Positions 27,100-37,119 of a stretch of DNA of 64,000 nt are shown here, in pieces; within the stretch, counting starts at the first letter, position 1; every line of letters begins with the position of its first letter. The stretch comes from Sphingomonas crusticola (lineage in GTDB: Bacteria > Pseudomonadota > Alphaproteobacteria > Sphingomonadales > Sphingomonadaceae). The notes beneath the pieces were generated by a model. That model worked only from the letters and a program-made list of their open reading frames with translations, made no database searches and had not been told where the DNA came from. Position numbers and translations under genes: made by a program. The stretch is from assembly GCF_003391115.1 (NCBI RefSeq), contig NZ_QTJP01000001.1, positions 1,488,001-1,552,000 of the forward strand, read 5' to 3'.

Positions 27100-27405
27100 T
27101 TACTTCTTGCGCGGCTTAGGTGACGGCCCCGCGCCGGGCTCGGCATCGTAGCTGGTCGGCGCGGCGCCGGGGTCCTTGGCTGCGGCCAATTCCGCCTTCA
27201 GCGCGGCGACCTCGTCGCGCGCGGCGGCAGCCATCGCCTTGACCGCTTCGAATTCGTCGCGGCTGACGAAGTCGAACCCGCCGACCCACGATTTGAACTT
27301 TTCGCGCGCACCTTCTTCGGCTTCGCGGCCCATGCCAGCGACGGTGCCGGCGAAACCGTTAGCCATCTTCACCAGGTCTTCGAAGAATTTGTTCTCGGTC
27401 TGCAT
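27100..27405 (-). CDS. ubiK: UbiK/BMFP-type ubiquinone biosynthesis accessory factor
   Basis: A 101-residue protein with an amphipathic N-terminus (ENKFFEDLVKMANGFAGTVAGM), the conserved FVSRDEFEAVKAMA and a C-terminal coiled coil followed by a Pro/Lys-rich tail, as in BMFP/UbiK proteins. In enterobacteria UbiK assists the soluble Ubi complex at the membrane; the alphaproteobacterial role is inferred. Last gene of the tlyA-tspO-ubiK run. Confidence 0.8.
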   Translation of the reverse strand: MQTENKFFEDLVKMANGFAGTVAGMGREAEEGAREKFKSWVGGFDFVSRDEFEAVKAMAAAARDEVAALKAELAAAKDPGAAPTSYDAEPGAGPSPKPRKK

Positions 27406-27449
27406 GCCGGCGACTCCTGAAGTGTGTTAGTCGGCTAGATGGGTGGCGG

Positions 27450-27926
27450 TCAGACGTTTGGCAAGTTCAGCCGTACGATCGCGCCGTTCAGCGCCGAGGC
27501 TAATAACAGCCAGCCGAGATAGGGCAGCATCAGCAAGGCCGCCGTCGGCTGAACCCGCCAGAAGGCTACCGTGGTCGCGGCCGCCGCGACGAACAGGATC
27601 AGGATGATCGCCAGCCCGACGCGCGCCTGATGCATTCCGAAAAAGACCGGCGACCAGGCGAGGTTGAGCACGAGCTGGACCGCGAACAGGGTGATGGCAA
27701 GATTGCGCAACGGGCTCTGCGTCTCGATGACGAGGCCGAGCGCCACGCCCATCAGGATGTAGAGCGTGGTCCAGGCGACGGGGAATGCCCAACCGGGCGG
27801 CATGAAGCTCGGCTTGGCAAGCCGGTCGAACCAGGCATTGCCATAGCCCGAATTGCTGAGCCAGCCGGACGCCATGCCGAGCAGCAGGATGACGGGGACG
27901 GTGAGCATCCACGCAGACAATTTCAT
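27450..27926 (-). CDS. tspO: TspO/MBR family membrane protein
   Basis: A 158-residue five-helix membrane protein. Conserved segments include LAKPSFMPPGWAFPVAWTTLYILMG and LVLNLAWSPVFFG, where the Trp/Asn/Phe residues line the tetrapyrrole/cholesterol pocket. Bacterial members bind porphyrins and modulate pigment or stress responses. It overlaps the tlyA stop by 4 nt. Confidence 0.92.
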   Translation of the reverse strand: MKLSAWMLTVPVILLLGMASGWLSNSGYGNAWFDRLAKPSFMPPGWAFPVAWTTLYILMGVALGLVIETQSPLRNLAITLFAVQLVLNLAWSPVFFGMHQARVGLAIILILFVAAAATTVAFWRVQPTAALLMLPYLGWLLLASALNGAIVRLNLPNV

Positions 27927-28672
27927 GCAGCACTTCCTCTTTTCGCCGCGAGCAGGAATTCGACATTGCCCTCGGGCCCGGTAATGGGGCTGCGTTCGAT
28001 CCCGCTAACGGCCCAGCCGCGTGCTTCGATCCAGTCACGAACTTCCGCGCAGACCCGCTCGTGCACGACAGGATCGCGCACCACCCCGCTTTTGCCGACC
28101 TCCTCGCGCCCGGCCTCGAACTGCGGCTTGATCAAAGCAACGAGCCGCGCGTCGGGCCTGGCGAATTCCAGCGGCCGATCGAGCACCTTGGCAAGGCCGA
28201 TGAAGCTCGCATCGCACACGATCAGGTCGATCGGTTCCGGGATTTCGGCGGCGGTGAGATTGCGGGCATTGGTTTTTTCCAGCACCACCACGCGGTCGTC
28301 CTGGCGCAGCTTCCATGCCAGCTGGTTGGTGCCGCTGTCGACGGCATAGACCCGCGCGGCACCGCGCGTCAGCAGCACGTCGGTGAAGCCGCCGGTCGAG
28401 GAGCCGACATCGATCGCGACGGCGCCGCTCACATCCCAGCCAAAATGCGTCAGCGCGTGATCCAGCTTGATACCGCCGCGCGAGACCCACGGATGGTCGC
28501 GCCCGCGCACGTCGAGCGCTGCGTCCGGTGGCAGTTGCTCGCCCGCCTTGGCGAGCTTGCGTTCGCCCGCGAACACCAATCCGGCGAGGATGAGCGATTG
28601 CGCGCGCGTACGGCTCTCGACCAGGCCACGATCGACGAGCAATTGATCGGCACGGATGCGCGGAGGCTTCAT
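27923..28672 (-). CDS. tlyA: TlyA family rRNA methyltransferase/hemolysin-like protein
   Basis: A 249-residue protein with an N-terminal S4 RNA-binding domain (RADQLLVDRGLVESRTRAQSLILAG) and an FtsJ-like methyltransferase domain (AIDVGSSTGGFTDVLLTRGA, LIKPQFEAG). TlyA of mycobacteria 2'-O-methylates 16S and 23S rRNA; that activity is inferred. It begins a 4-nt-overlapped operon with tspO. Confidence 0.9.
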   Translation of the reverse strand: MKPPRIRADQLLVDRGLVESRTRAQSLILAGLVFAGERKLAKAGEQLPPDAALDVRGRDHPWVSRGGIKLDHALTHFGWDVSGAVAIDVGSSTGGFTDVLLTRGAARVYAVDSGTNQLAWKLRQDDRVVVLEKTNARNLTAAEIPEPIDLIVCDASFIGLAKVLDRPLEFARPDARLVALIKPQFEAGREEVGKSGVVRDPVVHERVCAEVRDWIEARGWAVSGIERSPITGPEGNVEFLLAAKRGSAA

Positions 28673-28737
28673 GGAGCGGGTGGTAGCCTAATGGCGCGGG
28701 GGGTGCATCTGCCACGTCGCGTGGGACCATAAGGTCG

Positions 28738-28819
28738 GACCTGGATTGCTTCGCCGCTGCGCGGCTCGCATTGCCGTAGAGTGGACGGCGTCATTGCGAG
28801 CGCAGCGAAGCAAGCCAGG
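28738..28819. repeat. Dispersed inverted repeat upstream of the HTH gene
   Basis: Left arm CTGGATTGCTTCGCCGCTGC with GCGGCTCGCATTG, right arm GCGTCATTGCGAGCGCAGCG with AAGCAAGCCAGG. This sequence type recurs in many alphaproteobacterial intergenic regions. The 28673-28893 gap holds nothing else recognisable. Confidence 0.75.
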
Positions 28820-28893
28820 CCGGCCGGCAAAATGCTTGCCAAGCTAACCCCAGCGTGATTCAAGCTAACCGAAATGGTTAAGGCGATCCGCGA

Positions 28894-29457
28894 ATGATAA
28901 CCTGTATCCGCCAAGTCCGTAATGCCAAAGGGCTCACCCTGCTGGATGTCGCTAAACGGTGCGATCCGCCGACGACCGCCCAGACGATCGGGCGGCTGGA
29001 GACGGGAACGCGCACCGTCAGCGTCGGCTGGCTCAACCGAATTGCCGGCGCTCTCGGTGTGGAAACGGCGGATCTGGTGCGGTTGCCGGACAAAGCGGAG
29101 CTGCCGGTCGCGGCATTGCTCGGCAGCGACGGCGCTCACGCGCCGGGCAAGGAATCGTCCGCGACCGCGCCCCAGCCAGGGCCGGGATGGGTCGCGATAC
29201 GCGTCGAGCAAAGCGTCGGCGATTACCGCGCGGGCGATACGATCTGGTGCGAGCGGATCGAACGCGACGGGTTCGGGCGCGCGCTCAATCGCGACGTGCT
29301 GGTACCGCGCCCGGGCGGCCGCCTGGCGTTCGGACGGCTGATCGGACTGGAGGGCTCGAAATTGCTGCTGCTGCCGCTCGCCAGCGGCGGCCGGCAGACG
29401 GTGATTGCCGATGCGCCCTGGCTGGCGGCGGCACGGCGGGTGGTGCGGGAGCTTTAG
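28894..29457 (+). CDS. XRE-type regulator with an S24-like C-terminal region
   Basis: A 187-residue protein. An N-terminal Cro/CI-type helix-turn-helix (ITCIRQVRNAKGLTLLDVAKRC... QTIGRLETGTRTVSVGWLNRIAGAL) is followed by a domain resembling the beta-rich half of S24/LexA proteins (GDYRAGDTIWCERI, NRDVLVPRPGGRLAFGRL). A canonical S24 Ser/Lys pair is not visible, so autocleavage is unlikely. Target genes are not evident. Confidence 0.72.
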   Translation: MITCIRQVRNAKGLTLLDVAKRCDPPTTAQTIGRLETGTRTVSVGWLNRIAGALGVETADLVRLPDKAELPVAALLGSDGAHAPGKESSATAPQPGPGWVAIRVEQSVGDYRAGDTIWCERIERDGFGRALNRDVLVPRPGGRLAFGRLIGLEGSKLLLLPLASGGRQTVIADAPWLAAARRVVREL

Positions 29458-29507
29458 GCGGCGAGGCAAACATTCAGTTCGTGCGAACGAATTGGTGATG
29501 ATTACCC

Positions 29508-29780
29508 TTAATCCGGCCCGCAGGCGCGATCGTCTCCTTCCTCGCACGCGGCGAGCCGGCGGCGCCATTCTTCCCGCGCGCGCCGATAAGCGGCCTGGGC
29601 ATCGCGATAGCGATCGACGGCATCGGCATTGGCGCCGTTGCGGCGGTCGACCGCGGCGGCGGCATTACGGTTGAGCTGTTCGGTGCGTGCGCGATCGGCG
29701 CGGTGCTCGGCATCCTCCTCCGCCTGGGCGAACACGACGGAGGGCAGGATGGCGATGGCCAGGGCAAGCAAAGTCCGCAT
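29508..29780 (-). CDS. Small secreted charged protein
   Basis: A 90-residue protein with a signal peptide (MRTLLALAIAILPSVVFA) and an Arg/Ala/Glu-rich helical mature region of about 70 residues with two Cys near the C-terminus. No family is recognised; a periplasmic role is likely. Confidence 0.65.
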   Translation of the reverse strand: MRTLLALAIAILPSVVFAQAEEDAEHRADRARTEQLNRNAAAAVDRRNGANADAVDRYRDAQAAYRRAREEWRRRLAACEEGDDRACGPD

Positions 29781-29821
29781 GCGCGAACATTGGAGAGGCC
29801 GCGCTTGCTCCCGCCTGAATG

Positions 29822-30022
29822 TCAGATCAGCGAAACGCCATCGACGTCGATCAGATCGGGCCCGACATAGGTGCCCACCAGCTTCACGCGCTTTTCGACC
29901 TCGTCGATCGGCGTGCGCCGCAGGTCCAGCGTGAAGCGGCCGCCGACGTCGCGGCGTAGGTAAAAGCTGCCGCCATCCCGCAGCAACAGCCCGGTTTCCT
30001 CAATTTTCTGTCCGATTTGCAT
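29822..30022 (-). CDS. DUF5818-type small protein
   Basis: A 66-residue protein starting MQIGQKIEETGLLLRDGG with RRTPIDEVEKRVKLVGTYV, as in the DUF5818 group common in sphingomonads. The predicted structure is beta-rich; the function is unknown. Single gene. Confidence 0.72.
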   Translation of the reverse strand: MQIGQKIEETGLLLRDGGSFYLRRDVGGRFTLDLRRTPIDEVEKRVKLVGTYVGPDLIDVDGVSLI

Positions 30023-30131
30023 GATATTCCCTTAACGCGACAGCGGCGCTGTCGGCTATTGCGAAGCGTGCAGCGCGCCGATCGCGGCGCGCACTGTTGC
30101 TCCCGCGCGACAATCTAGAGCAATCGGTGAC

Positions 30132-30156
30132 GGAACCTTGCCGCCTCCGCCTCGCT
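30132..30156 (+). promoter_or_regulatory. Near-consensus EcfG-type promoter before the hemerythrin gene
   Basis: GGAAC, 16 nt, CGCT: one mismatch from GGAAC-N16-CGTT. It lies 42 bp before the TTG start of the hemerythrin gene. Confidence 0.4.
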
Positions 30157-30198
30157 TTCAGCGCGGGGGACATGCCTCCCTCGACCGGAGGATCCACC

Positions 30199-30714
30199 TT
30201 GGAAATCACGCGGCTCATTCTCGACGACCATGCCGAACAGCGCCGGCTGTTCGCGATGCTCGACACGATCGACCGGACGGACATTGCCGCGCTCGGCGCG
30301 ATCTGGCGGCGCCTGCGCGCCTTGCTCGACACGCATGCCGAGGCGGAAGAGCGCTTCTTCTACCCCGACCTGCTCAAGATCGGCGACGGCGCGGCGGATG
30401 CCGACAGCGCCGCGGATGAAACCAAGGATGCCATCAAGGACCATAACGAGATTCGCGACACCGGCGCGGCAGTGGACGAGGAGGAGATTGGCAGCGACGC
30501 GTGGTTCGATGCGCTCGACGCCTGCAACAAGGCCAATGGCGACCATATGGCCGAGGAAGAACGCCAGGGGCTAGCCGACTTCCGCCGCCATGCCGATCTG
30601 CGGCTGAGCCACGATCTGGCCGTGCGCTTCGCCGCGTTCGAGGCCGAGCATCTGACCGGCGTGGCACCGGTCAACAAGAATCCGCGCGAATATGTGGCGG
30701 AGAATAGCCTGTAA
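30199..30714 (+). CDS. Hemerythrin domain protein
   Basis: A 171-residue protein with a four-helix hemerythrin-like HHE pattern: LILDDHAEQRRLF, DTHAEAEERFFYPDLL, IKDHNEIRD and NKANGDHMAEEERQGL supply His and Glu ligands for a di-iron site. Bacterial relatives bind oxygen or NO or protect iron. The TTG at 30199 follows GGAGG by 8 nt and is the likely start; an ATG at 30172 is an alternative. A near-EcfG promoter upstream suggests stress expression. Confidence 0.82.
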   Translation: MEITRLILDDHAEQRRLFAMLDTIDRTDIAALGAIWRRLRALLDTHAEAEERFFYPDLLKIGDGAADADSAADETKDAIKDHNEIRDTGAAVDEEEIGSDAWFDALDACNKANGDHMAEEERQGLADFRRHADLRLSHDLAVRFAAFEAEHLTGVAPVNKNPREYVAENSL

Positions 30715-30845
30715 TAAGCGAGGCTGTTCTGTCGCCTGCCCGCGAGGCGACTGCATCAATTCCATATCCATTGCATAGGAAATCTTTCTTTCCCCCCGAT
30801 GCGTGACCGGCAAGGAGGCTGCGATCGACCAGCGGGGAATTGACC

Positions 30846-31838
30846 ATGCGGAAATATGTGATCGCGGCCATGACTCTGGCGGCGTGCTGGGCATCGGCCG
30901 GCGCGGCGACCAACCTGCTCAATGTCAGCTACGATCCGACACGCGAACTTTACCAGCAGATCAACCCGCTGTTCGAGGCGGCGTGGAAGGCGAGGACCGG
31001 GCAGGAACTCGACATCAAGCAGAGCCATGGCGGGTCGGGTGCCCAGGCACGCTCGGTGCTCGACGGCAATCAGGCCGACGTGGTCACGCTGGCACTGGCG
31101 AACGACATCGATCAGCTCGCCGACCGGGGATTGGTGGCGGCCAATTGGCAGAAGCGGCTTCCGCTCAATTCGACGCCTTATTATTCGACGATCGTGTTCC
31201 TGGTGCGCCACGGCAATCCCAAAGGGATCCACGACTGGAGTGACGTGGTGAAGCCCGGCGTCGGCGTGATCACGCCCAATCCCAAGACCGGCGGCGCGCC
31301 GCGCTGGACCTATCTCGCCGCCTGGGGCTACGCGTCCAAGACCTATGGCCAGGCCAAAGCGCGCGACTTCGTCCGGCGCCTTTACAAGAATGTGCTGGTG
31401 CTCGACAGCGGCGCGCGCGGATCGGCCACCACTTTCATCCAGCGCGGCCAGGGCGATGTGCTGCTGACATGGGAGAATGAAGCGTTGCTGGCGGTCAAGC
31501 AGGCACCACCCGGTGCCTATGAGATCGTCTATCCCTCGGTCTCGATCCTGGCCGAGCCGTCGGTCGCCTGGGTCGACAGGAATGTGGCCGCCCACGGCAC
31601 CGCCGCTCCTGCCCAGGCCTATCTGCGTTTCCTCTGCACGCCAGCTGCGCAGGAGGTGATTGCCCGCAATTTCTACCGGCCGCGCAACGCCGCGGTGCTG
31701 CGCAAATATGGGCGCCAGTTCCACGACATAAAATTGTTCACCATCGACAAGAATTTTGGCGGTTGGCGTCGCGTGCAGGCCGCCCATTTCGTCGACGGTG
31801 GCGTCTACGACCAGATCGTTGCCGAGAACAACCGCTAG
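30846..31838 (+). CDS. Sulfate-type ABC substrate-binding protein, orphan
   Basis: A 330-residue periplasmic protein of the Sbp/CysP family, with a signal peptide ending around Ala-Gly-Ala. Family segments include HGGSG (61-65), [13 protein letters not shown] and [14 protein letters not shown]. The oxyanion loop, normally KTSGGARW, reads KTGGAPRW (147-154), so a sulfate-contacting Ser is lost and the loop altered. No permease or ATPase genes adjoin it. A TonB-dependent receptor follows 51 bp later, hinting at a sulfonate, sulfate ester or other oxyanion ligand delivered across the outer membrane. Confidence 0.85.
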   Translation: MRKYVIAAMTLAACWASAGAATNLLNVSYDPTRELYQQINPLFEAAWKARTGQELDIKQSHGGSGAQARSVLDGNQADVVTLALANDIDQLADRGLVAANWQKRLPLNSTPYYSTIVFLVRHGNPKGIHDWSDVVKPGVGVITPNPKTGGAPRWTYLAAWGYASKTYGQAKARDFVRRLYKNVLVLDSGARGSATTFIQRGQGDVLLTWENEALLAVKQAPPGAYEIVYPSVSILAEPSVAWVDRNVAAHGTAAPAQAYLRFLCTPAAQEVIARNFYRPRNAAVLRKYGRQFHDIKLFTIDKNFGGWRRVQAAHFVDGGVYDQIVAENNR

Positions 31839-31889
31839 CGCCCATGCGTTCTGCGGCCATGGAATAGTTTGTAAAGTAAAGGGAATGTC

Positions 31890-34298
31890 ATGAAGCTTCG
31901 TCGCCTGGCGCTGACCGCCGCCACCTCCGCCCTCGCTATGGCTTATGCCGGCTCAGCATTCGCGCAAGACGCGCCGGCGCCTGCCGTAACGCCGCAGGAC
32001 GCGACCGATGCCACCCAGGAAATCGTCGTGACCGGCACGCGCACGATCGGCCGCACCCGGCTCGACACCGCCTCGCCGGTCGACGTGCTGAGCAACGCCG
32101 CGCTGACCCGCCAGGGCACCACCGAGCTCGGCTCGGCGCTTGCCACGGTTGCGCCTTCGATCGATTTCCCGCGGCCGTCCGCGGTGGACGGCACCGACGC
32201 GATCCGCCCGGCGACGTTGCGCGGCCTCTCGCCCGATCAGACGCTGGTCCTGATCAACGGCGTGCGGGCGCACACCTCCGCCCTGCTCAACATCAATGGC
32301 TCGGTCGGGCGCGGCGCGGCCGCGGTCGATCTCAACACGGTCCCGACGGTGGCGCTCGACACGATCGAGGTGCTGCGCGACGGCGCGTCCGCCCAATATG
32401 GTTCCGACGCGATCGCCGGCGTGATCAACCTGCGCCTGCGCCAGGCGCGTTCGGGCGGCGGCGCCAGCGTCAATTACGGCTTTTACGACACCGACGTGAA
32501 CACCGCCCGCGGCGACCGCCACGTCTCCGGCGAGCATACGCTGAGCGCGTCCGCCTGGCAGGGCTTCGGCTTCGGCAGCGATGGCTATGTCACGATCTCC
32601 GGCGAATATCTCGATCGCCGCCCGACCAACCGCGCCGATTACGATCCGCGCGTCACGCCGACGCGCATCACCGGCCGCTTCGGCGATCCGGAATCGCACC
32701 AATATACCGGCTGGATCAATGCCGGCACTTCGATCACCGACAATTTCCAGCTTTATGGCTGGCTGGGCTATCAGGAGCGAAACAGCGAGAGCGCGGCTTT
32801 CCCGCGCCTCCCGAGCGCCGCCGGTGCCGTCAGCGGCATCTACCCCAACGGCTTCCTGCCCTTCATCCACACCAATTCGCGCGATCTCAACAGCGCGATC
32901 GGCATCAAGGGCGACGTCAGCGGCTGGAACGTCGACGCCAACATCAGCTACGGCCGCAACCGCATTGCCTATCAGACGCGCAACTCGGCCAATTATGCCT
33001 ATGGCAACAATTCGCCGACCGATTTCAAGGACGGTGCGCTGATCTACGACCAGCTCGTCGGCGGGGTCGACGTCTCGCGCAAATATGATGTGTTCCAGTC
33101 GCTCAACGTTGCCTTCGGCGTCGAAGGACGACGCGAGGGCTTCAAGATCACGCCGGGCGAGCAGGCCTCCTATGGCTATCCGACCACGGGCGCGATCGCC
33201 GGCCAGGCGCCGGGCGCGCAGGGCTTTGGCGGCTTCTCCCCGCTCAACGCGATCGAGAAGCATCGCGAGAATGGCAGCGCCTATGTCGACCTTGAGGCGC
33301 AGGTGAATGACAAGTTCCTGGTCGGCCTCGCTGGCCGTGCCGAGGATTATTCGGACTTCGGCTGGACCGCCAACGGCAAGCTGTCGTTGCGCTACGACTT
33401 TGCGCCCTGGTTCGCGCTGCGCGGCACTGCTTCGACCGGTTTTCGCGCGCCGGCATTGCAGCAGCAATATTTCACGTCTGTTGCCTCTGTCATCGTCAAC
33501 GGATCGCCGATCCTGACCGGCACATATCCCTCGACAGCGCCGGTCGCGGGTGCCCTGGGCGGCAAGGCACTGGACCCTGAAAAGTCGACCAACCTCTCGC
33601 TCGGAACGGTGATCCGCGCGGGCGGCTTCGACCTGACGGTCGACGCCTATCGCATCCACATCCGCGACCAGCTCGGCCTGTCGGAGAATATCCAGGCATC
33701 GTTCAGCCCGCAGGTGGCGAGCCTGCTCGCACCCTATAACGTCTCGGCGGCACGCTTCTTCATCAACGGGCTGGCGTCGACCACCAAGGGCCTCGACGTG
33801 GTCGCGCATTACCGCTGGCGGCCGGCTACCGCGGGCACGTTCGACTTCACGGTCGCGGGCAACCTCAACGATACCGACGTGACCAGGGTGCCGACCTCGA
33901 TCTCGACGCTCAATCCGGCGCCGACCCTGTTCGCGCGCAGCCGCATCCTGACGCTGGAGGACGGCACGCCGGGCACGAAGGTGACGGGTACGATCGATTG
34001 GGCGCTCGCCAATTTCGGCGCCACTGCCCGCGTCACTTATTACGGCAATGTCGTCCAGCCGGGCACCACTCCGTCGGCCGACGCCTTTACCGGCAGGCGC
34101 GCGATCGCCGACCTGGAATTGCGCTACCAGCCGAAGAAGGGCGTCCAGCTGGCAATCGGCGGCAGCAATCTGTTTGACACCTATCCGCGCCAATATCCGG
34201 CGGCGCTCAATTCGACCGGGGTGGTGGGCTTCCCCTATTACTCGCCGTTCGGGTTCAACGGCCGCTATCTCTACGCGCGGGCCGGCCTGAGCTGGTAG
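31890..34298 (+). CDS. TonB-dependent receptor
   Basis: An 802-residue outer-membrane receptor. The signal peptide ends in GSAFA, with a TonB box (EIVVTG) near residue 45. The plug carries ATLRGLSPDQTLVLINGVR and IEVLRDGASAQYGSDAIAGVIN, as in receptors for vitamin B12, siderophores and small organics. The barrel ends in a terminal Trp. It is preceded by the sulfate-type binding protein in the same direction and ends at a strong terminator. The ligand is unknown; the neighbour suggests a sulfur-containing or anionic compound. Confidence 0.9.
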   Translation: MKLRRLALTAATSALAMAYAGSAFAQDAPAPAVTPQDATDATQEIVVTGTRTIGRTRLDTASPVDVLSNAALTRQGTTELGSALATVAPSIDFPRPSAVDGTDAIRPATLRGLSPDQTLVLINGVRAHTSALLNINGSVGRGAAAVDLNTVPTVALDTIEVLRDGASAQYGSDAIAGVINLRLRQARSGGGASVNYGFYDTDVNTARGDRHVSGEHTLSASAWQGFGFGSDGYVTISGEYLDRRPTNRADYDPRVTPTRITGRFGDPESHQYTGWINAGTSITDNFQLYGWLGYQERNSESAAFPRLPSAAGAVSGIYPNGFLPFIHTNSRDLNSAIGIKGDVSGWNVDANISYGRNRIAYQTRNSANYAYGNNSPTDFKDGALIYDQLVGGVDVSRKYDVFQSLNVAFGVEGRREGFKITPGEQASYGYPTTGAIAGQAPGAQGFGGFSPLNAIEKHRENGSAYVDLEAQVNDKFLVGLAGRAEDYSDFGWTANGKLSLRYDFAPWFALRGTASTGFRAPALQQQYFTSVASVIVNGSPILTGTYPSTAPVAGALGGKALDPEKSTNLSLGTVIRAGGFDLTVDAYRIHIRDQLGLSENIQASFSPQVASLLAPYNVSAARFFINGLASTTKGLDVVAHYRWRPATAGTFDFTVAGNLNDTDVTRVPTSISTLNPAPTLFARSRILTLEDGTPGTKVTGTIDWALANFGATARVTYYGNVVQPGTTPSADAFTGRRAIADLELRYQPKKGVQLAIGGSNLFDTYPRQYPAALNSTGVVGFPYYSPFGFNGRYLYARAGLSW

Positions 34299-34320
34299 GG
34301 CCAGTAGCAGCGGACACAGG

Positions 34321-34350
34321 AGGCCCGGTCGTCGCGACCGGGCCTTTTTC
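34321..34350 (+). terminator. Intrinsic terminator of the second receptor gene
   Basis: Eleven-bp perfect arms (AGGCCCGGTCG and CGACCGGGCCT) around a 3-nt loop, followed by TTTTC. Confidence 0.88.
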
Positions 34351-34469
34351 GTGCCCGGCTGGTTGCGACAATTTGCGACAATTTACCCGCCTCGGCGACA
34401 AGGGCTTGCGACAAGCCCAGTCCATTTAGTCCTCAACGCCGATTGGTGGCGTCGATGAGGAGAAGACAG

Positions 34470-34862
34470 ATGAAGAAGTTCATTCTTGCAGCCGTCGCTG
34501 CTTCGGTGATCGCCGGCCCGCTGATGGCGCAGTCCTATGGCGGCCATAACGACCGCAGCCGCTACGAGCAGAGCTACAACGATCGCGGTCATGACAATCG
34601 TGGCAACGACCGCCGCAATGACAATCGCGGCCAGTATAACCGCTACGACAATCGTAACCACAACCAGTATCGCAGCTGGAACCGTGGTGACCGTTTCGAC
34701 AGCCGCTACGCCCGCAACTACCGGGTGATCTCGAGCCCGCGTTACTATCGTCTGCACGATGCGCCGCGCGGTTATCGCTGGGTCCAGTCGGGCAATGATG
34801 CGCTGCTGATCGGCATCACCACCGGCGTGATCGCCTCGGTTCTGGCCAATGCGATCAACTAA
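34470..34862 (+). CDS. RcnB family periplasmic protein
   Basis: A 130-residue exported protein. A signal peptide (MKKFILAAVAASVIAGPLMA) precedes a long Asp/Arg/Asn/Tyr-rich low-complexity region, then the RcnB-like end (SPRYYRLHDAPRGYRWVQSGNDALLIGI). RcnB of E. coli tunes Ni/Co efflux; metal handling here is inferred. The start has GAGGAGAAG upstream. Confidence 0.78.
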   Translation: MKKFILAAVAASVIAGPLMAQSYGGHNDRSRYEQSYNDRGHDNRGNDRRNDNRGQYNRYDNRNHNQYRSWNRGDRFDSRYARNYRVISSPRYYRLHDAPRGYRWVQSGNDALLIGITTGVIASVLANAIN

Positions 34863-34870
34863 GCCACAGC

Positions 34871-34908
34871 AAGGCCCCGGGGCGCCAAGCCCCGGGGCCT
34901 TCGCTTTT
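34871..34908 (+). terminator. Intrinsic terminator after the RcnB-like gene
   Basis: Thirteen-bp perfect arms (AAGGCCCCGGGGC and its complement) around a 5-nt loop, followed by CGCTTTT. Confidence 0.85.
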
Positions 34909-34920
34909 GTCGGCGAGGCG

Positions 34921-34996
34921 GCGCCGGCCCGCACCCCCACCCGACCTCCCAGTCAGTGTATTCTATGGGAGGTCGGGTGGGGGTGCGGGCCGGTGC
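34921..34996. repeat. Long inverted repeat before the two-component operon
   Basis: Arms of 26 perfectly paired bases (34926-34951 and 34966-34991), extendable by about five more with one wobble, around a 14-nt centre. The arms begin GGCCCGCACCCCCACCCGAC. It lies between the RcnB terminator and the response regulator. A related single arm occurs at the 3' end of the EamA gene near 55600-55635. Confidence 0.85.
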
Positions 34997-35035
34997 CGCT
35001 TCCACGGAAGTGGAACAAACTCTAGGACCAATCGC

Positions 35036-35751
<716 letters not shown>

Positions 35752-35755
<4 letters not shown>

Positions 35756-37119
35756 AACGCTTCCTGCCGACCAGCCTTGCCGGTCAGATGGCGCTGCTGC
35801 TCGGGCTGGCGCTGCTGGTTGCACAGCTCGCCAATTTTGCCCTGATCCTCAACGAGCGCCAGAAGCTCGGCCTCGCCCAGAGCGAGGGACCGGCGATCAT
35901 CACCTTCGCCACCGTCGCCGACGATTATGGCGATGCCGCGCCGATCTTCCGCCAGGCGGTGATCGAGGACCAGAGCCGGCGCGGCGCGCGTTTCGCGGAG
36001 GCAGCGCAGAGCGGCATTGGCGAGAGCGAGCGTGACACCGCGCTGGAGACCCAGATTGACGCCGCTTTGGCCAAGGCGGGCGCAACCGCCCGATCGGTGC
36101 GGGCAGCGCGCGGCCCCGGCACCGACGTCAATCCGCGCACCGGGCGGCGCCGCGAGGTGCCGCCCGACATTCAGCTGCTGCGCATCGCCGCCCAGCAACA
36201 GGACGGAAAATGGCTCACCGCACGGATGGCGACACCCCGGCGCGATCCCCTGCTGGCGCTGCGGCTGGGCGCGGCGACTTTGCTGCTCTATCTGCTGGTG
36301 CTGGGCGCGACGATCTGGATCGCGGTCCGGATCGCGCGGCCCTTGCGCGACCTGACCCGCGCCGCAGGCCGCTTTCAGGGACGGGACGAGCCGATCGCGG
36401 TGCCCTCACGCGGGCCGGGCGATGTCGTCCGGGCAATCGAGGCGTTCAACGCCATGCGCCACCGCGTGACCGCTTTGCTCGACGAGAAGGATCATATGCT
36501 GGGCGCGATCGGCCACGATCTGCGCACGCCGCTTGCCTCGCTGCGCATCCGGGTCGAGTCGATGGAGCCGCGGGAAGAGCGCGAAGCCGCGATCGCCAAG
36601 ATCGAGGAGATGACGGCGATGCTGGAGGACATATTGGTCCTCGCCCGCACCGGCCGCGCGCGCGAAACCGCGCGCGAGGTCGATCTCGCCGCGCTCGCCG
36701 AAGCCTTGGTGGAGGAATATCGCGAGCTCGGTCAGCCGGTGTCTTTTGTCGAGTCGGCGCGGCAGGTGGCGGCGGTCCAGCCCGATCTGATCCGGCGGGC
36801 GTTGCGCAATCTGATCGACAATGCGGTCAAATATGGCGGCAGCGCCCGGGTTTCGGTTGCGCGCACGGCTGACGGCGTCGCGGTCACGGTGGCGGACGAG
36901 GGGCCGGGCATCGACGCCGCCGAGCGCCAGCGCGTGCTGCAGCCATTCCAGCGGCTGGAAGGTTCGCGCAATCGCGGCACGGGCGGCGCGGGCCTCGGCC
37001 TCGCCATCGCCAGCAGCGTCGCCGAGAGCCATGGCGGACGGCTGATCCTGGCGGACAATGTGCCGCGCGGACTTAAGGCGTCGATCCTCCTCGCGACGGA
37101 GCCGCCGACGGAAGCCTGA
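35752..37119 (+). CDS. Sensor histidine kinase
   Basis: A 455-residue EnvZ-like kinase: a first membrane helix near residues 10-30, a periplasmic domain of about 140 residues, a second helix near 170-193, HAMP, HisKA with phospho-His255 (GAIGHDLRTPLASL) and HATPase (NLIDNAVKYG, GPGI, GLGLAI). Paired with the upstream regulator by a 4-nt overlap. Its last 47 bp are also the end of the convergent PAP2 gene. Confidence 0.92.

Noticed and set aside
31953-34193. 746-codon leftward open frame
   Set aside because: Antisense shadow of the second TonB-dependent receptor; Arg/Ala/Asp-rich composition with no domain.
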